Shown here piece by piece: positions 45,296 to 56,005 of a DNA stretch of 62,500 bases. The stretch comes from Cryptococcus deneoformans JEC21 (lineage: Eukaryota; Basidiomycota; Tremellomycetes; Tremellales; Cryptococcaceae), in assembly GCF_000091045.1 (NCBI RefSeq), contig NC_006685.1, positions 135,001 through 197,500 on the forward strand, given 5' to 3'. How positions within the stretch are numbered: position 1 is the first letter of the stretch; every line of letters starts with the position of its first letter. A program made the position numbers and the translations under genes. The notes under the pieces were generated by a model. That model worked only from the letters and a program-made list of their open reading frames with translations, ran no database searches and was not told where the DNA came from.

Positions 45296-45707
45296 GCTGA
45301 AATGGGAGTCAGCCGCGCGTCAAGATTGCGTTCGTGATATCTCACGCTGTGGCTGGTTCTAAGACCCTCGATTTTGACTACGACAGAAAATCCACTCTCT
45401 GAGGTATCGCGGTCCAAGAATGACAAGAAGTAGTATGAGGAAAGAGAAGAGATGCAAACCCAACTGAAGGATGTTGGAATTGAACGGATTCCACGACGCG
45501 TCGCAACTACTGACATGACCTTCCGAAAACAAGCATTACAAACGCGCTTAAAAATAAATTAGTAATTATTGCACCTTTAATTAACATCCGAAGTCGTGTT
45601 ATCTATCTGGGCGCCGGCTCGAGTGCTTGCTTGCGTCGAAGCGTTTATTATAGTATACATTCTCATTGTTGACATCCCATTTCGTCTTCTTAGTTCAATA
45701 ATCAATC
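45296..45707. promoter_or_regulatory. Bidirectional promoter of MRC1 and GTR2
   Basis: 412 bp between divergent starts. It contains the MluI cell-cycle box core ACGCGT at 45496-45501 (CCACGACGCGTCGC) and AT-rich sequence with AAATTAGTAATT near the middle. Confidence 0.5.
45496..45501. promoter_or_regulatory. MCB element ACGCGT upstream of MRC1
   Basis: The hexamer is the MBF binding core that drives G1/S expression of replication genes in yeasts. Its place 201 bp before the MRC1 ATG fits a replication-fork gene. Presence is seen; regulation is inferred. Confidence 0.45.
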
Positions 45708-47170
45708 ATGCCCAGGAGCAACAGCAATACAGAAGATCTGCCAAAGCATCAAGAGGATGATACTCTTCGCCAAAAGATCCTTGTTCTTGGATGGAGAAAG
45801 TGGGTACACTTCTCGTCTACAAACAGACCAACGGTGCTAACCTCTCGATTACTTATAGAGCCGGCAAAACATCATGCATCAAGACTGTATTCCAACAAGT
45901 TCCGGCTGTAGAAGTCCCACACTTTGGCGTGACCCAAAAAATTGAGCAGATTAACTACAAGTATGTTCGGATCAAAAGTTGGAAAATAAGGCTTCACTGA
46001 TAAGAACATACAACCAGTTCGATTGTACCTCTGCAAATATGGGATACACCATCCAACTTTGAAATCGACCAGCTTGAAGTGCCACTGAGCACATTCTCTA
46101 CAATAGTCTACGTCTTGGACATGCAAGTACGTATCAATTCTAGAGATATACTCTTTGGCTTTGTCGCTCACAATGCCGCAGCAAGACGACTCTTACCACG
46201 ATTCTATCCGGAAATTCGTCCACATCATGGTCCGAGCTTATCTTTCCAACCCCGATATACGTTTCCACATGTTCATCCACAAAGCTGAGATGCTTTCTGA
46301 AGATTACCGTGGTGAGAACTACGCCGAGATCCAACGAACGACAGCAGAGGAAATTGAGGATTTCAGATATGGCGATTTACAAGCGTATGCTCCCAACAAC
46401 CTTGACCTGGATGATCCCTCGACCATAGGGATGATCATAAACCAGTTGATCCCGGAGGTCGTCTATAGCATGACGAGTGCGCATGATGTGTCTCTTCGAG
46501 CAGCTTGGAGCAAGGTCATACAAGGAAGTATGGAAATGTTGTCAGCTGTTGAAGCGTTATTACTGGACTTCTCTTCAGTACGTTCCATCTCCTTTTACCC
46601 GCTTTCCTCCATAGCCAACTTGTCATATAGCACTCTAGCACCGATAACACGTTCTTGTTCGACATGAACTCCAGGGTCATCCTCGCGACCGATAACCGTC
46701 ACCGAACAGATGAATTAACAGAGCAAGTGACTGAATACCTTTCTTCATTCCTACAATTCCAGAGTCTCTACAAGGCCATCTCTCAGAGGCCGTCTGCAGA
46801 CGAAGAGGACGAAGACGATGGCGAAGAGGAAAGGGGGCAAGACGGAGAAGATGATGAGGACGATGAAGAAGAGGAAGATGATGCGCCGCGAGGATGGTGG
46901 GATGACGAAGACCCTGATGCACCCTGGATGACTCAATCAACGAGGTTACTGCCGAGCACCACCCTTGCAATGTGGCAATTCACTCCGTGCGTATTTTCTC
47001 CTCTTGTCCCAAAAGTCGAGAGTGTCATGACTGATGTAAATGATTGTCAAAGATATCTCGCATTGGTAGTGCTGCTGCGAACAGAGACATGGCAAGCACG
47101 AAGAGGTACGATCGAATACAACCTTACTTTCTTACGGCAAGGAGTACGCGAGATTTTGTCCGTTGTTTGA
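45708..47170 (+). CDS. GTR2: Rag-family GTPase GTR2 (RagC/D)
   Basis: Six exons (45708-45799, 45859-45960, 46018-46126, 46182-46577, 46631-46986, 47053-47170) give 390 residues. The P-loop reads VLGWRKAGKTSCIKTVF, with the A-G-K-T of Rag GTPases split by an intron. Family blocks follow: FGVTQKIEQINYNSIVPLQIWDTPSNF (switch II WDTPG-like with Ser), IVYVLDMQQDDSYHDSIRK, FHMFIHKAEMLSEDYR and the C-terminal roadblock-like domain, DNTFLFDMNSRVILATDNRH. It would pair with Gtr1 to carry amino-acid signals to TORC1 at the vacuole. A 40-residue acidic insertion (EDEDDGEEERGQDGEDDEDD and on) interrupts the C-terminal domain. The last intron is 66 nt and open in frame. Confidence 0.9.
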
Positions 47171-47514
47171 ACAAAAGTTGGAAAAACAAGTTTACGTTCC
47201 AAACGTCGTCATTGTAAAAGATGGCCAAGTGATGGTTTTAGCTAGCTATGGCATTATAGCTGGTATATCGCTAGAAATGTATAATAGGACTATAAAGTTG
47301 ACAAATCATGCATACGCATCTACCGTATTTATGGACGAATGATGTCTCACAAAACTAGGGGGATCATGCTGAAACGCAAATGTATACAGTCATGAGAGGC
47401 AAAAGGTTAATGAAGTGACCAGCCGTGAGTGAATATTTTAATTACAGCGCAATGTAAGGTGGCAATCGTTGCATAATTATCTATGTACTCATGCTTCTGC
47501 TGTCAGTAACAGGT
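47171..47514. other. Convergent gap between GTR2 and the membrane-protein gene
   Basis: 344 bp of AT-rich 3' flank between facing stop codons. No gene seen. Confidence 0.4.
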
Positions 47515-48640
47515 TCAAACTTCCAGCCAAACCTCGATCTCATCCTCCTTCACTTCTCCCTCATCGCCGTTCACACCCCCTTCCTCTACACCGATCCTCC
47601 CTCTTTCTTTGATATCTTCCATGTTTATCATGACAGATTCGTCCTCCACTATGACGTCCAACAAAGAAGAGGAACGAGGTTCAGATTGAATGTGAATTTG
47701 ACTCTGACGCTTCGCAGTAGGCAGCACCAGTTCCGACATCCAATAGCTCGTCAAACGTTGCTCTTGCGTGGGAGAGCGAACCTGCCTCTCATTACCCTCG
47801 TCATCAGTCATAACCACAGATACACTGCTACCGCCGCGATCCTCAACATTCTGACGACTCTGGCTCCGCATCAACATCCGACTATTCCTGTTATCCTCAT
47901 AAACAGGTAACGTCATCTCTAGCTGATGATCAATGGTACCGCTGGCGCCAATTACAGCTTCGCCGTAAGTAGGTAAACTGGGTAGAGTTGTACGACACCA
48001 TCCAGGGAGGAAGTCTAATGGATTGGCGATACGGGTGGTAGATGATGGGAGAGGGGGGTGACGGAATTTGGTGGAGAAACGATAGATGAGCAGTAAAAGG
48101 ATGGAGATTGTTCCGATTATACTGAGGAGAAGGTTAGTTCAAGGTCTTTCCAGTAATCAAGAGATTGGAAAGAACATACAAAATGATGAAGACAGCGTCA
48201 ATGAATAGAATCAAAGGACTTAATTCCTGGCCATCATCCTTCCCTTCATTATCGGGCGATGACTCTTCCCCTACTAGTATATGATTCTGGTGAATGACAA
48301 AAACGACCAAGCCAGTTATCAATCCTGCAGACAGAAGTGTCAAAACGACAATGGGATAAACTAGCCGAGGATGGGAATTGAGGGTGGGGAGGAAGGGTGG
48401 CCTTTGCCATTTGGTTTCTTTTAGGGGCTGAAACGAGGTCACTTGTGGCTGTTTGGTAAAAGAAGTAAGAGCTGGCACGATGGAGGAGAAAGGAGCGGTG
48501 TATGGAAAGAATATTTCACTCGAGTCATGACCAGATTCTGCCCGATCTGTTCGACTTGTTCGGTTTGGACGATCGTAAAGGGTACGCTCCGAATCGGAAT
48601 CCGAAGTTGTAGCTTCCTGAAGATTGGGCACTATGGTCAT
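47515..48640 (-). CDS. Fungal two-TM membrane protein of unknown function
   Basis: Exons 48180-48640 and 47515-48121 join in phase to 355 residues. Start chosen at MTIVPNLQEATTSDSDSERT; an upstream in-frame start would be GTG. Two hydrophobic spans are seen: YPIVVLTLLSAGLITGLVVF and LILFIDAVFIIFIIGTISIL. The loop between them is acidic. The cytosolic-type C-terminus has LPSLPTYGEAV, a PxY-like adaptor motif often recognised by Rsp5/Nedd4-type ligases or arrestins. Further on come SSVSVVMTDDEG and an acidic end (EVKEDEIEVWLEV). I do not recognise the family. The topology suggests a small plasma-membrane or vacuolar protein regulated by ubiquitination. Confidence 0.7.
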
Positions 48641-49670
48641 TACTCTACGATAGTCGTGTGAATAAGCAAGTTGAGGGCCTTTTGGTAAGGTGGTGTAGAG
48701 CTGTCTGATCAACAGAAAGCCTACAATATGGCCGGGGTTTGTCACTATTGGTTAGGAATCGTATAGTCACGTTCGTTACCTTCTTCGTCGCCTTCGTTAC
48801 GGTAAGTTGATAAAGAAGAGCGGCCTCAGGAAAAGAGATGTGAGGACGAATCAGCAAGACAGCTCGAGCTTGCAAACGGATATATATATATGCCAACGTG
48901 CATAGGGCAATGCACAACGGGGGTGTCCTTTCCTGAGAGACCGACGGTGCATTGTCTCGTTGGCCTATGCAAGAACAATAGATCCAAATTGGTATAATTT
49001 TGATGGGAGCCTTTTAACTGGGCCGACTTATCCTCTAGCTTGCCCGTCGGGTATGTCTTTAATACATGAATTGCTAGTAAATAGACAAAAAGACACGGCT
49101 TTATGACCTCCTTTACCCTGTAAAGCGATAAGCGCGGAAATAGGCGCCATTTCAGTGCAACACGCACCAGAAATGGAGAAGGATTGAGGCAATGTGCCCA
49201 ATGAACCGGGGTGGCTAATCTGGCTGTGTGGTTCATACGCGAATATATGTGGAACGCCTGTTGTGTGCTGTGTGGATGATGATCGAATGGGCCCCAAAGC
49301 ACGATCCTCCTGGAGAGCTTGAGCTTATGGCTGCCAGGGGCGTAAGCATTGATTATCCATTCCTCACCCGTGTAGTAGACGGCTAGCAGTGTAGAATGAG
49401 CAGTCAGGAGCATTCGGAAGCCGGACACAAGAGAAGATGTTAAAAATTATTCGGCAACTCTAGCTTCTTTGAACGAACGAGGAAACAAAAAAATGAATTA
49501 ACGACCGTCGGAGAAGAGAAGAAGAAAGAAGAGAAGATAGAAATGCGGAACTTGCCGAGTATGGAGCCAAACGTTGTTCATCATTCTGGAAAATCAAAAT
49601 ACTCCTCTTTGTCATTTATTCATTTGTCTCTTCTCGATTTCTCAGACTCTTTAGAAAGAACAATATAAGG
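48641..49670. other. 1-kb divergent intergenic region
   Basis: It lies between the membrane-protein gene and NXT1, transcribed away from each other. A 200-codon minus-strand frame at 48826-49428 has no ATG start and no domain, and is treated as chance. A TATATATATA run lies near 48885. The right part, GA-rich then CT-rich, is probably the NXT1 promoter. Confidence 0.4.
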
Positions 49671-50611
49671 ATGGCCTCTATAACTCCATCAACCATACCC
49701 CCTTCCTCTCAAATTGGTATACCCACAACCGTCCCTCCAGCGTAAGCCCGTTTCGCCGCCTCTCACACCTCCACCGCCCGTCTTTCGTCATTGACAGCTA
49801 ATCTTATCTCACCATTTTTCTACAGGGCGCAATCATGGGGTCCATTGGCTATCGATGCTGCAGCACACGGAGCTATTGCATTCTGTCAAATCTACTATGA
49901 AGCGTATGATGAACCGTCGAGGCGAGCTGAGGTTGGTTTTTCAGTTTCTTCTCGCATTTGCGAGTAGGGGTATAAATAGAAGCAGACAAAGGGGTATCTT
50001 TTGTTGGCAGGGTCCTGTCTTCACGGTCCGACTTTCAACAAGGTTTTTCTCATAGTTAAGGAAACAGGCAGCTGATACATACTGATGGCTATAGGAAATC
50101 CCAATTCTTTACCTCCCATCCTCCAAGATCATTTGGAATGGTAACCCTGTGTCTTCCGAACCTGCCGCTTTCGCCGAATTCCTTCGTTCGATGCCTCTGA
50201 GCAGACATGACCTTCAAACGCTTGACTGTCATCCTGTTGCCTGTATGTCTTTTTATAGGCTCTTGCCCGCTTTTGCGCAACACTATTGCTGATGTAGATG
50301 GCAAATGTACCTGTCATTGTTGAACTCATAGCTGAAGAAGGCTCGGCTCCATCATTGATCATAAACGTCACCGGTTCCGTGCTTCATGGTCCGGCTGTAC
50401 TTCAGTCATCGAACGATAAGCCGCAAGAGAGGGATATGCCTAGAAAGTTCCATGAAATGTTCATGTTGAAAGTGATCGGGCAGGAGGAAGGGATGCAGCC
50501 GAGGGTGAATAGATTTTTGCTTTCTCTCTACATCTGTGTTTTGAAGAATAGGACTGACGAAAGTTGCTTCAGTATGCCGTGCATAGCTCCAACTTTAGAT
50601 TTATTGGTTAG
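49671..50611 (+). CDS. NTF2-related mRNA export protein (NXT1/p15)
   Basis: Five exons (49671-49741, 49826-49931, 50095-50242, 50332-50504, 50573-50611) give 178 residues. After a Pro/Thr-rich start, the NTF2-like fold shows AIAFCQIYYEAYDEPSRRAE, ILYLPSSKIIWNGNPVSSE, LRSMPLSRHDLQTLDCHPVA, PSLIINVTGSVLHGP, RKFHEMFMLKVIG and YAVHSSNFRFIG. The WNGN motif and the closing FRFIG strand are characteristic of p15/NXT. The protein pairs with Mex67/NXF1 in bulk mRNA export through nuclear pores. Ascomycete yeasts use the unrelated-looking Mtr2; a p15 type is expected in basidiomycetes. The fourth acceptor was set at 50331, because the earlier one breaks the frame. Confidence 0.85.
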
Positions 50612-52013
50612 AAATAGCAAGGCATGTCAAAAAGGGTTAGTGTCTATTTAAAGCGATGTGATTGATAAGTCAGAGCTTATGGATTGCGTAGAGGGCCAGA
50701 ACATCCTTGTGCCAAAACAAACCTATTTCGTCCGGTTTCTCCCCGACATTGTTTAAGATCATGATCACATTCTGCGAAAAGGACAGATAGTTCCTAATCA
50801 GTCTTTGAAATGCCTCAACATCTGTATACTACAAGAGGTCTAAACTTGTACGAAGAAAATTCATACATGTATTTCCTACGAACCGACAAACAATGGAAGA
50901 TAAACCACATGGGTAAGTCGGCTGTTTCCAATTGAGAGTTTCGATGTTGACAAAGCTTGCAGCGATATCGTAGCTGCGATGCATCACCTTGTTTACAATA
51001 TTAACCTTCACGGCCGTGTTATCCTTTGCGATTCAGATTGACTTGATTGGCCGCCCTTGGGAGCTCTGTATAACCCTTCAGTTTAATCATGAGAAGGGTC
51101 CCCGGTGTCGATTCGTTAACCTTATACTTACGCCTCTGAAGATAACTATCAGCTTGAGACGAGACGCCGATTAAACCCGTAAAATATCCAAAGGCTGTAG
51201 GCAACCGGAATGAAAACAGTTCGAAAGGGAGGAGGTAGATCATAGGGGATGTAGAGGAAGTAGGTTGATATGTTGATAGATAAAAGACTGGAGGTAGGGG
51301 GTGCGGCATCGATGCGAGAGTCAAGAGAAATCAGCCAACAGATGATAGACGACGTGCCCTTGCTAAAGGCATTATTATCTACGTTCATTCGGCTACCTAT
51401 GCCAGTTGTGTAGAAGACTACCAGGCTGTGCTCTGATAAGAACCTCATCGCGCTGACGGGATGGATGATGTAAGCATCGGGCCCGAACAACAGACATAGA
51501 TCCTTGCTTGACACGTTGTGACTGCTTGCTTTATACTTAGTAATAATTTAGCTTATTACTTAGATCAAGCGGAGTTCTACATTAGAACCTTGACTGATAG
51601 GGCCCGAAAATCCAATTATACTTCTGCGATAATGGATTACAAAGTGCCTGGGAGCAGAGTAAGAACCACGGGCGCCCGAAGAAGACGGGAGCGACGTTGT
51701 GTGCGGGCAGGGCGGACGGTTGGCAGGTGACCAACAAGGAAGGTGTGCGTGGCTATGGCCAAGTCATAATTGCCCCCGGACGATGTTCCCCCGCGCCCAG
51801 CATGTTTCGCAGGTTCTCGTTCCTGGTAAACAGCCCAGCCAGAAGGAAATGTATGACGCTAGCCCCGGATAAAGACAGCGGGTGAATAACCGGCACCTCG
51901 CAGAAATAACTTAAAGATCGTGCCGCACTTTTCGTTCGATTTTTGCCCTTGCACTGCCACTTGGTATACTTTGCTTATTCTCTTGCTTCGTGTATTCTGT
52001 CCTAACCCGCATC
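50612..52013. other. 1.4-kb intergenic region between NXT1 and the acyl-CoA synthetase
   Basis: No gene supported. A minus-strand frame at 51149-51514 (121 codons) lacks an ATG and a domain. A locally GC-rich block lies near 51640-51800. I searched for tRNA-like B boxes by eye and saw none. Confidence 0.4.
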
Positions 52014-55000
52014 ATGCCCCTAGAACCTCTTCCTCCGAATGTTGATCTGAACAGGCAGAACCATGTACGTCGGATCGCTGAAGAAAAAGGATAATCAACT
52101 GATGTTGAATCTACAGGAGATCCCTGGAACACGTAAAGACGGGCAGAGTGGTATGTACAGCAAGAGAGTTGTGATCCATGTCAGCAAACTGATGTTGCCA
52201 TCGTACAGGTGTATTCACAAACTGTATGTCAATCAGGAAACTGCGAGCATGAGAGCGCCGAACGAGAAGGCCTCGTACAAGCAGCGCTGACGCATCTCCT
52301 TTGTTTCAGCCTTCTATAACAGGTCTATACTGACGGCTCCTGGCGAGCCGCATACCCTTTTCCAGCTGTTTGAGGACTGTAAGTCGACATGAATCGAATC
52401 CTTCCATTACGCCCAACTCATACTAGCCATCTTTAGCTGTTAAAAAGAACCCAGGCCATCCTCTCTTTGTCCGCCGAGCTCTTCATCCATCCTCCACACC
52501 TCTTGAGCCTGTATGGACCGACACCCTAATCCCCACATCTTATGCCACAGTCCAGACTAGGCGTAACAATTTTGGATCTGCCCTCCTTGCTCTCGAGCGC
52601 GAAGGTCGTCTTCGAGACCCAACTTCCGCGGACATCTCTCCCCCTGAAATCAAACATCCTGGTGTTCCATTCTATGGGGATGAAAATAGGCGAAAGGGTG
52701 GAGCTAGAAGAGGCTGGGCCGTAGGTGTCTGGAGTGGTAATAGGGAAGAATGGCAAATTATGGATTTAGCTTGCCATGCTTTTGGGCTGGTAGGCGTTAG
52801 TCTTTATGAGACCTTGGGTCCGGATGTCGCGAAGTATATGTAGGTCAACACCTCTTTCTTGACAAGCGTGGGTGTGCTCATCAAACAACAGAACCAACCA
52901 CTGTCCCTTGCCTATCATCGTGACTTCACAAAATCACCTCCCCTCGCTTCTCAAGATTGCCCCTCTCTGCCCTTCTTTGCGGGTAATTGTCTCTATGGAT
53001 CCTTTACCTGCTTCGGAAAGAGTATTGCTCAACCAATGGGCGGCTTCGGTTAACATAGAGTTCTTCACAATGGACGAGCTGGAAGCAAAGGGCGCTCAAG
53101 CACCTTGTAAACCCGGGCCAGAGGAGGGAGAAGAGGAGCTGGACCTGAAGAGGATTTGTACGATTAGCTATACCAGTGGGACCACTGGTACGTTCACTCT
53201 CATTCTATTTTTATTGTTTTTTATCTTTTTTTTCATTTTTCTGATGGCAAGTATTGACGGATATCATGACAATAGGCGATCCGAAGGGAGTAGTGCTTAC
53301 CACAGAAAACGTCCTTTCTGCAACCATCTCCAACGGAAAGGGTGTCAATCCGGGCCTGATCAACGAGTCCTGGATGTTTCTTTCTTTCCTCCCCCTCAGT
53401 CACATGTAAGCATCATCTCATCCTCCCCTTTCCTTTCCCTCCTTCCCAAATACCTGCTGACATACTCAACTCATCTTGGAAATCAGCTATGAGCGGTTCG
53501 CCGAGATTGTCGTTATGTATGGCTGTGGTACCATCGGGTTCACCAGAGGAGATCCCACAAAGCTCCTTGAAGATGCTCAGCTTATCAAGCCTCATTTCAT
53601 GGTCGGTGTACCGCGTATGTGGAACCGGTAAGTACCAATCCCTTAGCTACAGGGGTTTCAAAATAAGAAGAGTGGAGGAGTTAATTGAGAATGGGAAATG
53701 GAATAGTATCCACGCGGCTGTAAAGGAGCAAATGAATAGTGGCGGCCTCAAAGGCGCCCTGCTTACTAAAGCAGTTAACACCAAACTCGCAAAGTGGAGA
53801 GAAACAGGTGAAGTCACTCATCCAATCTATGATGCCCTTGTTTTCCGAAAAGTAAGTGAAGGGAAAAAAATCGCGCGTACGACCCCACTCTCAGAGTCTA
53901 GAGTCGTATGGTAGTAACGATCTCTGTATTGATGATGGTGGGTTTGCAGATAAGGGCCTTGTTGGGCGGCCGATTGGTATTTATCGGGTCAGGAGCTGCG
54001 CCATTGAGGAAGGACGTGCATGAGATGCTCAAGGTTGTCCTGAGCTGTGAAGTCGTCCAAGGAGTGAGTTTCTTCTGAATTTCTTCTTCTTTTTTTCGGC
54101 CAAAGATGCTGGGTCCGCTTACGCTAAAGATGTTCCGAATAGTTCGGAATGACAGAGGTAAGAATTCGGTACTCAAGATTGGCATGAGCTCACACGTTTC
54201 CATTCTTCTTATCATAGACTGTTGGCACCTGTTCTGTTGGGTAGGCAATATCGTATCTCATGATTAACTGGGCTGAAACTGATTACTTACTTTGGGTCCC
54301 AGAATTCCTTGGGATGTAGGAGGACCAGGTACCTGCGGTCGTTTACAGCCCTGTAACGACGTCAAACTTGTTGACGTCCCCGACATGGGAGTAAGTACAT
54401 CATTCCACCGGGCATAGCAAGATGCTCACGCGGATTCGCGAATCAGTACACTGCAAGAGACCTTCCCAACCCCCGAGGAGAGTATGTTTACCATTCCATT
54501 GCTCACTCTGTTCACCTGTCGACCGCAATTTGCTAACTCTTGACTGTCCCAATCAGAGTATGTCTTAAAGGTCTTAACATCAGCCCTGGATATCTCCACA
54601 ATCCCAAAGCCACCAAGGAATCTATCGACGAAGATGGGTGGTTCCATACTGGAGACATTGGCGAGATTGATTCTGCCGGTAGGCTGAAGATTGTGGATCG
54701 TCTCAAGAATGTCGTCAAGCTCAGCCAAGGGTGAGTCCTTCCTTCTCTTCTCTTTTTATGGAATCATTGCTGATTAGTCGGTGCAGTGAATACGTGGCAC
54801 TGGAAAAGCTCGAAGGACTCTACGCTCTCGATCCCCTTTTCGCCTCATTCCTTGTCCACGGCGATTCTACACGCTCGTCCCTTATCGCTATCGCTATCCT
54901 CGACCCACAGCAGACATCAAACCTCGTCAGCAAGGTCCTGGGCAAGAATGTGCCCTCGGAGAACTTGCGTGGTTTGGAAGAAGCGGCGAAGAGTAAGGAG

Positions 55001-55331
55001 ATCAGAAAGGCGGTGTTCAAGATTTTAGGCAAGACCGCTAGGCAGAACAAGCTGAATGGGTAAGTCTTTCCTATTTCCGTCTCTCTTTTTTTCCTGCTTC
55101 CTCGTCCCAGGGAGATGTGTTGGAGAGGGAAGAGCTGATAAAGGATGAAATAGCTTCGAGATGATCAAGGGTTTATATCTCACTCTCAAGCCATTCCCGG
55201 AAGATATTGTGACCCCAACGTTCAAGGTCAAGCGTAACCTCGCTGCCAAAATCTATGCAAAGGAGATTGAGGAGGCGTATGAACGAGGAGAAGAGGAAGC
55301 AGTGGAAGCTTTGAGAGAGGCGAGGCTGTAA
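52014..55331 (+). CDS. Long/medium-chain acyl-CoA synthetase, peroxisomal type
   Basis: A many-exon ANL-superfamily ligase. It starts [20 protein letters not shown], with several short 5' exons leading to [20 protein letters not shown]. Core motifs: [13 protein letters not shown] and [20 protein letters not shown]; the AMP-binding P-loop [18 protein letters not shown] (split by an intron); [39 protein letters not shown] and [29 protein letters not shown]; and [15 protein letters not shown] with the catalytic region. It activates fatty acids with ATP and CoA. The last three residues are ARL, a match to the PTS1 peroxisomal signal, so beta-oxidation (FAA2-like) is the likely role. Complete gene. 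Confidence 0.9.
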
Positions 55332-56005
55332 AGTCACCGCTAGGAAATTGTTGCAAGCAGGTTAGCACTAACATGTACGACACGATTGTACTGTACCATG
55401 AAGAAAGAAACGAAAGCTGGGTAGTATGTTTTGGTCAAAAATAAATCATGCATTGCTGCATTTCATCTTCTACTGCCAGGCTCTGCAAGGATATGTATTC
55501 ATTGTGGTCCTTTCACACCCTTCTTTAGCATGCTAGCATGGGAGGACAATAAAAAGCTGACAAATATATGCGATGCTATGATGATAGTAGTGCCAAATGG
55601 AATACTACAAGAGTGCGCAAACGCAATAGCAACAACTTATAATCCCAAAAACCAAAACATTTACATCATCTAAGATTCTATTATTGAGAACATCAACTTA
55701 ACGTCGTAACGTTCTATTAAGTGAGTAACCCCACTGAGTGATTGGATTAATCCTGTATATAATGGACAGGAGGTGTATTGAAAATATAGAATTTTTTTCC
55801 AAGATATGAAAGGATCCAAGGATGCGAGTGTCACGAGAATACCTATTCAGACATGAATCAAATTAGAGAGAAATAAAGAGACAAAACCCCAACTGACACA
55901 TTCCTTGCTTAACCTTCTTCTTTGTCTTTCATAAACTTACGCGCCTGCGCGATTCAGTTTTTGCTCCCAGACTGGAAAGGAAACCACCAATCTCATTGCC
56001 GTGCT
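55332..56005. other. Convergent gap between acyl-CoA synthetase and Zn2Cys6 genes
   Basis: 674 bp, AT-rich, holding two 3' UTRs. A plus ORF at 55431-55673 has no domain. Nothing else seen. Confidence 0.4.

Noticed and set aside
45296..45516. N-terminal extension of MRC1 from an ATG at 45516
   Set aside because: The frame hits a stop before joining MRC1 and no good splice join was found; the MCB box lies inside it, so promoter is more likely.
48826..49428. 200-codon minus-strand open frame
   Set aside because: It begins with GTG, has no recognisable domain or codon pattern, and overlaps a probable divergent promoter.
51149..51514. 121-codon minus-strand open frame with hydrophobic stretches
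   Set aside because: No ATG start, no splice continuation and no family likeness.
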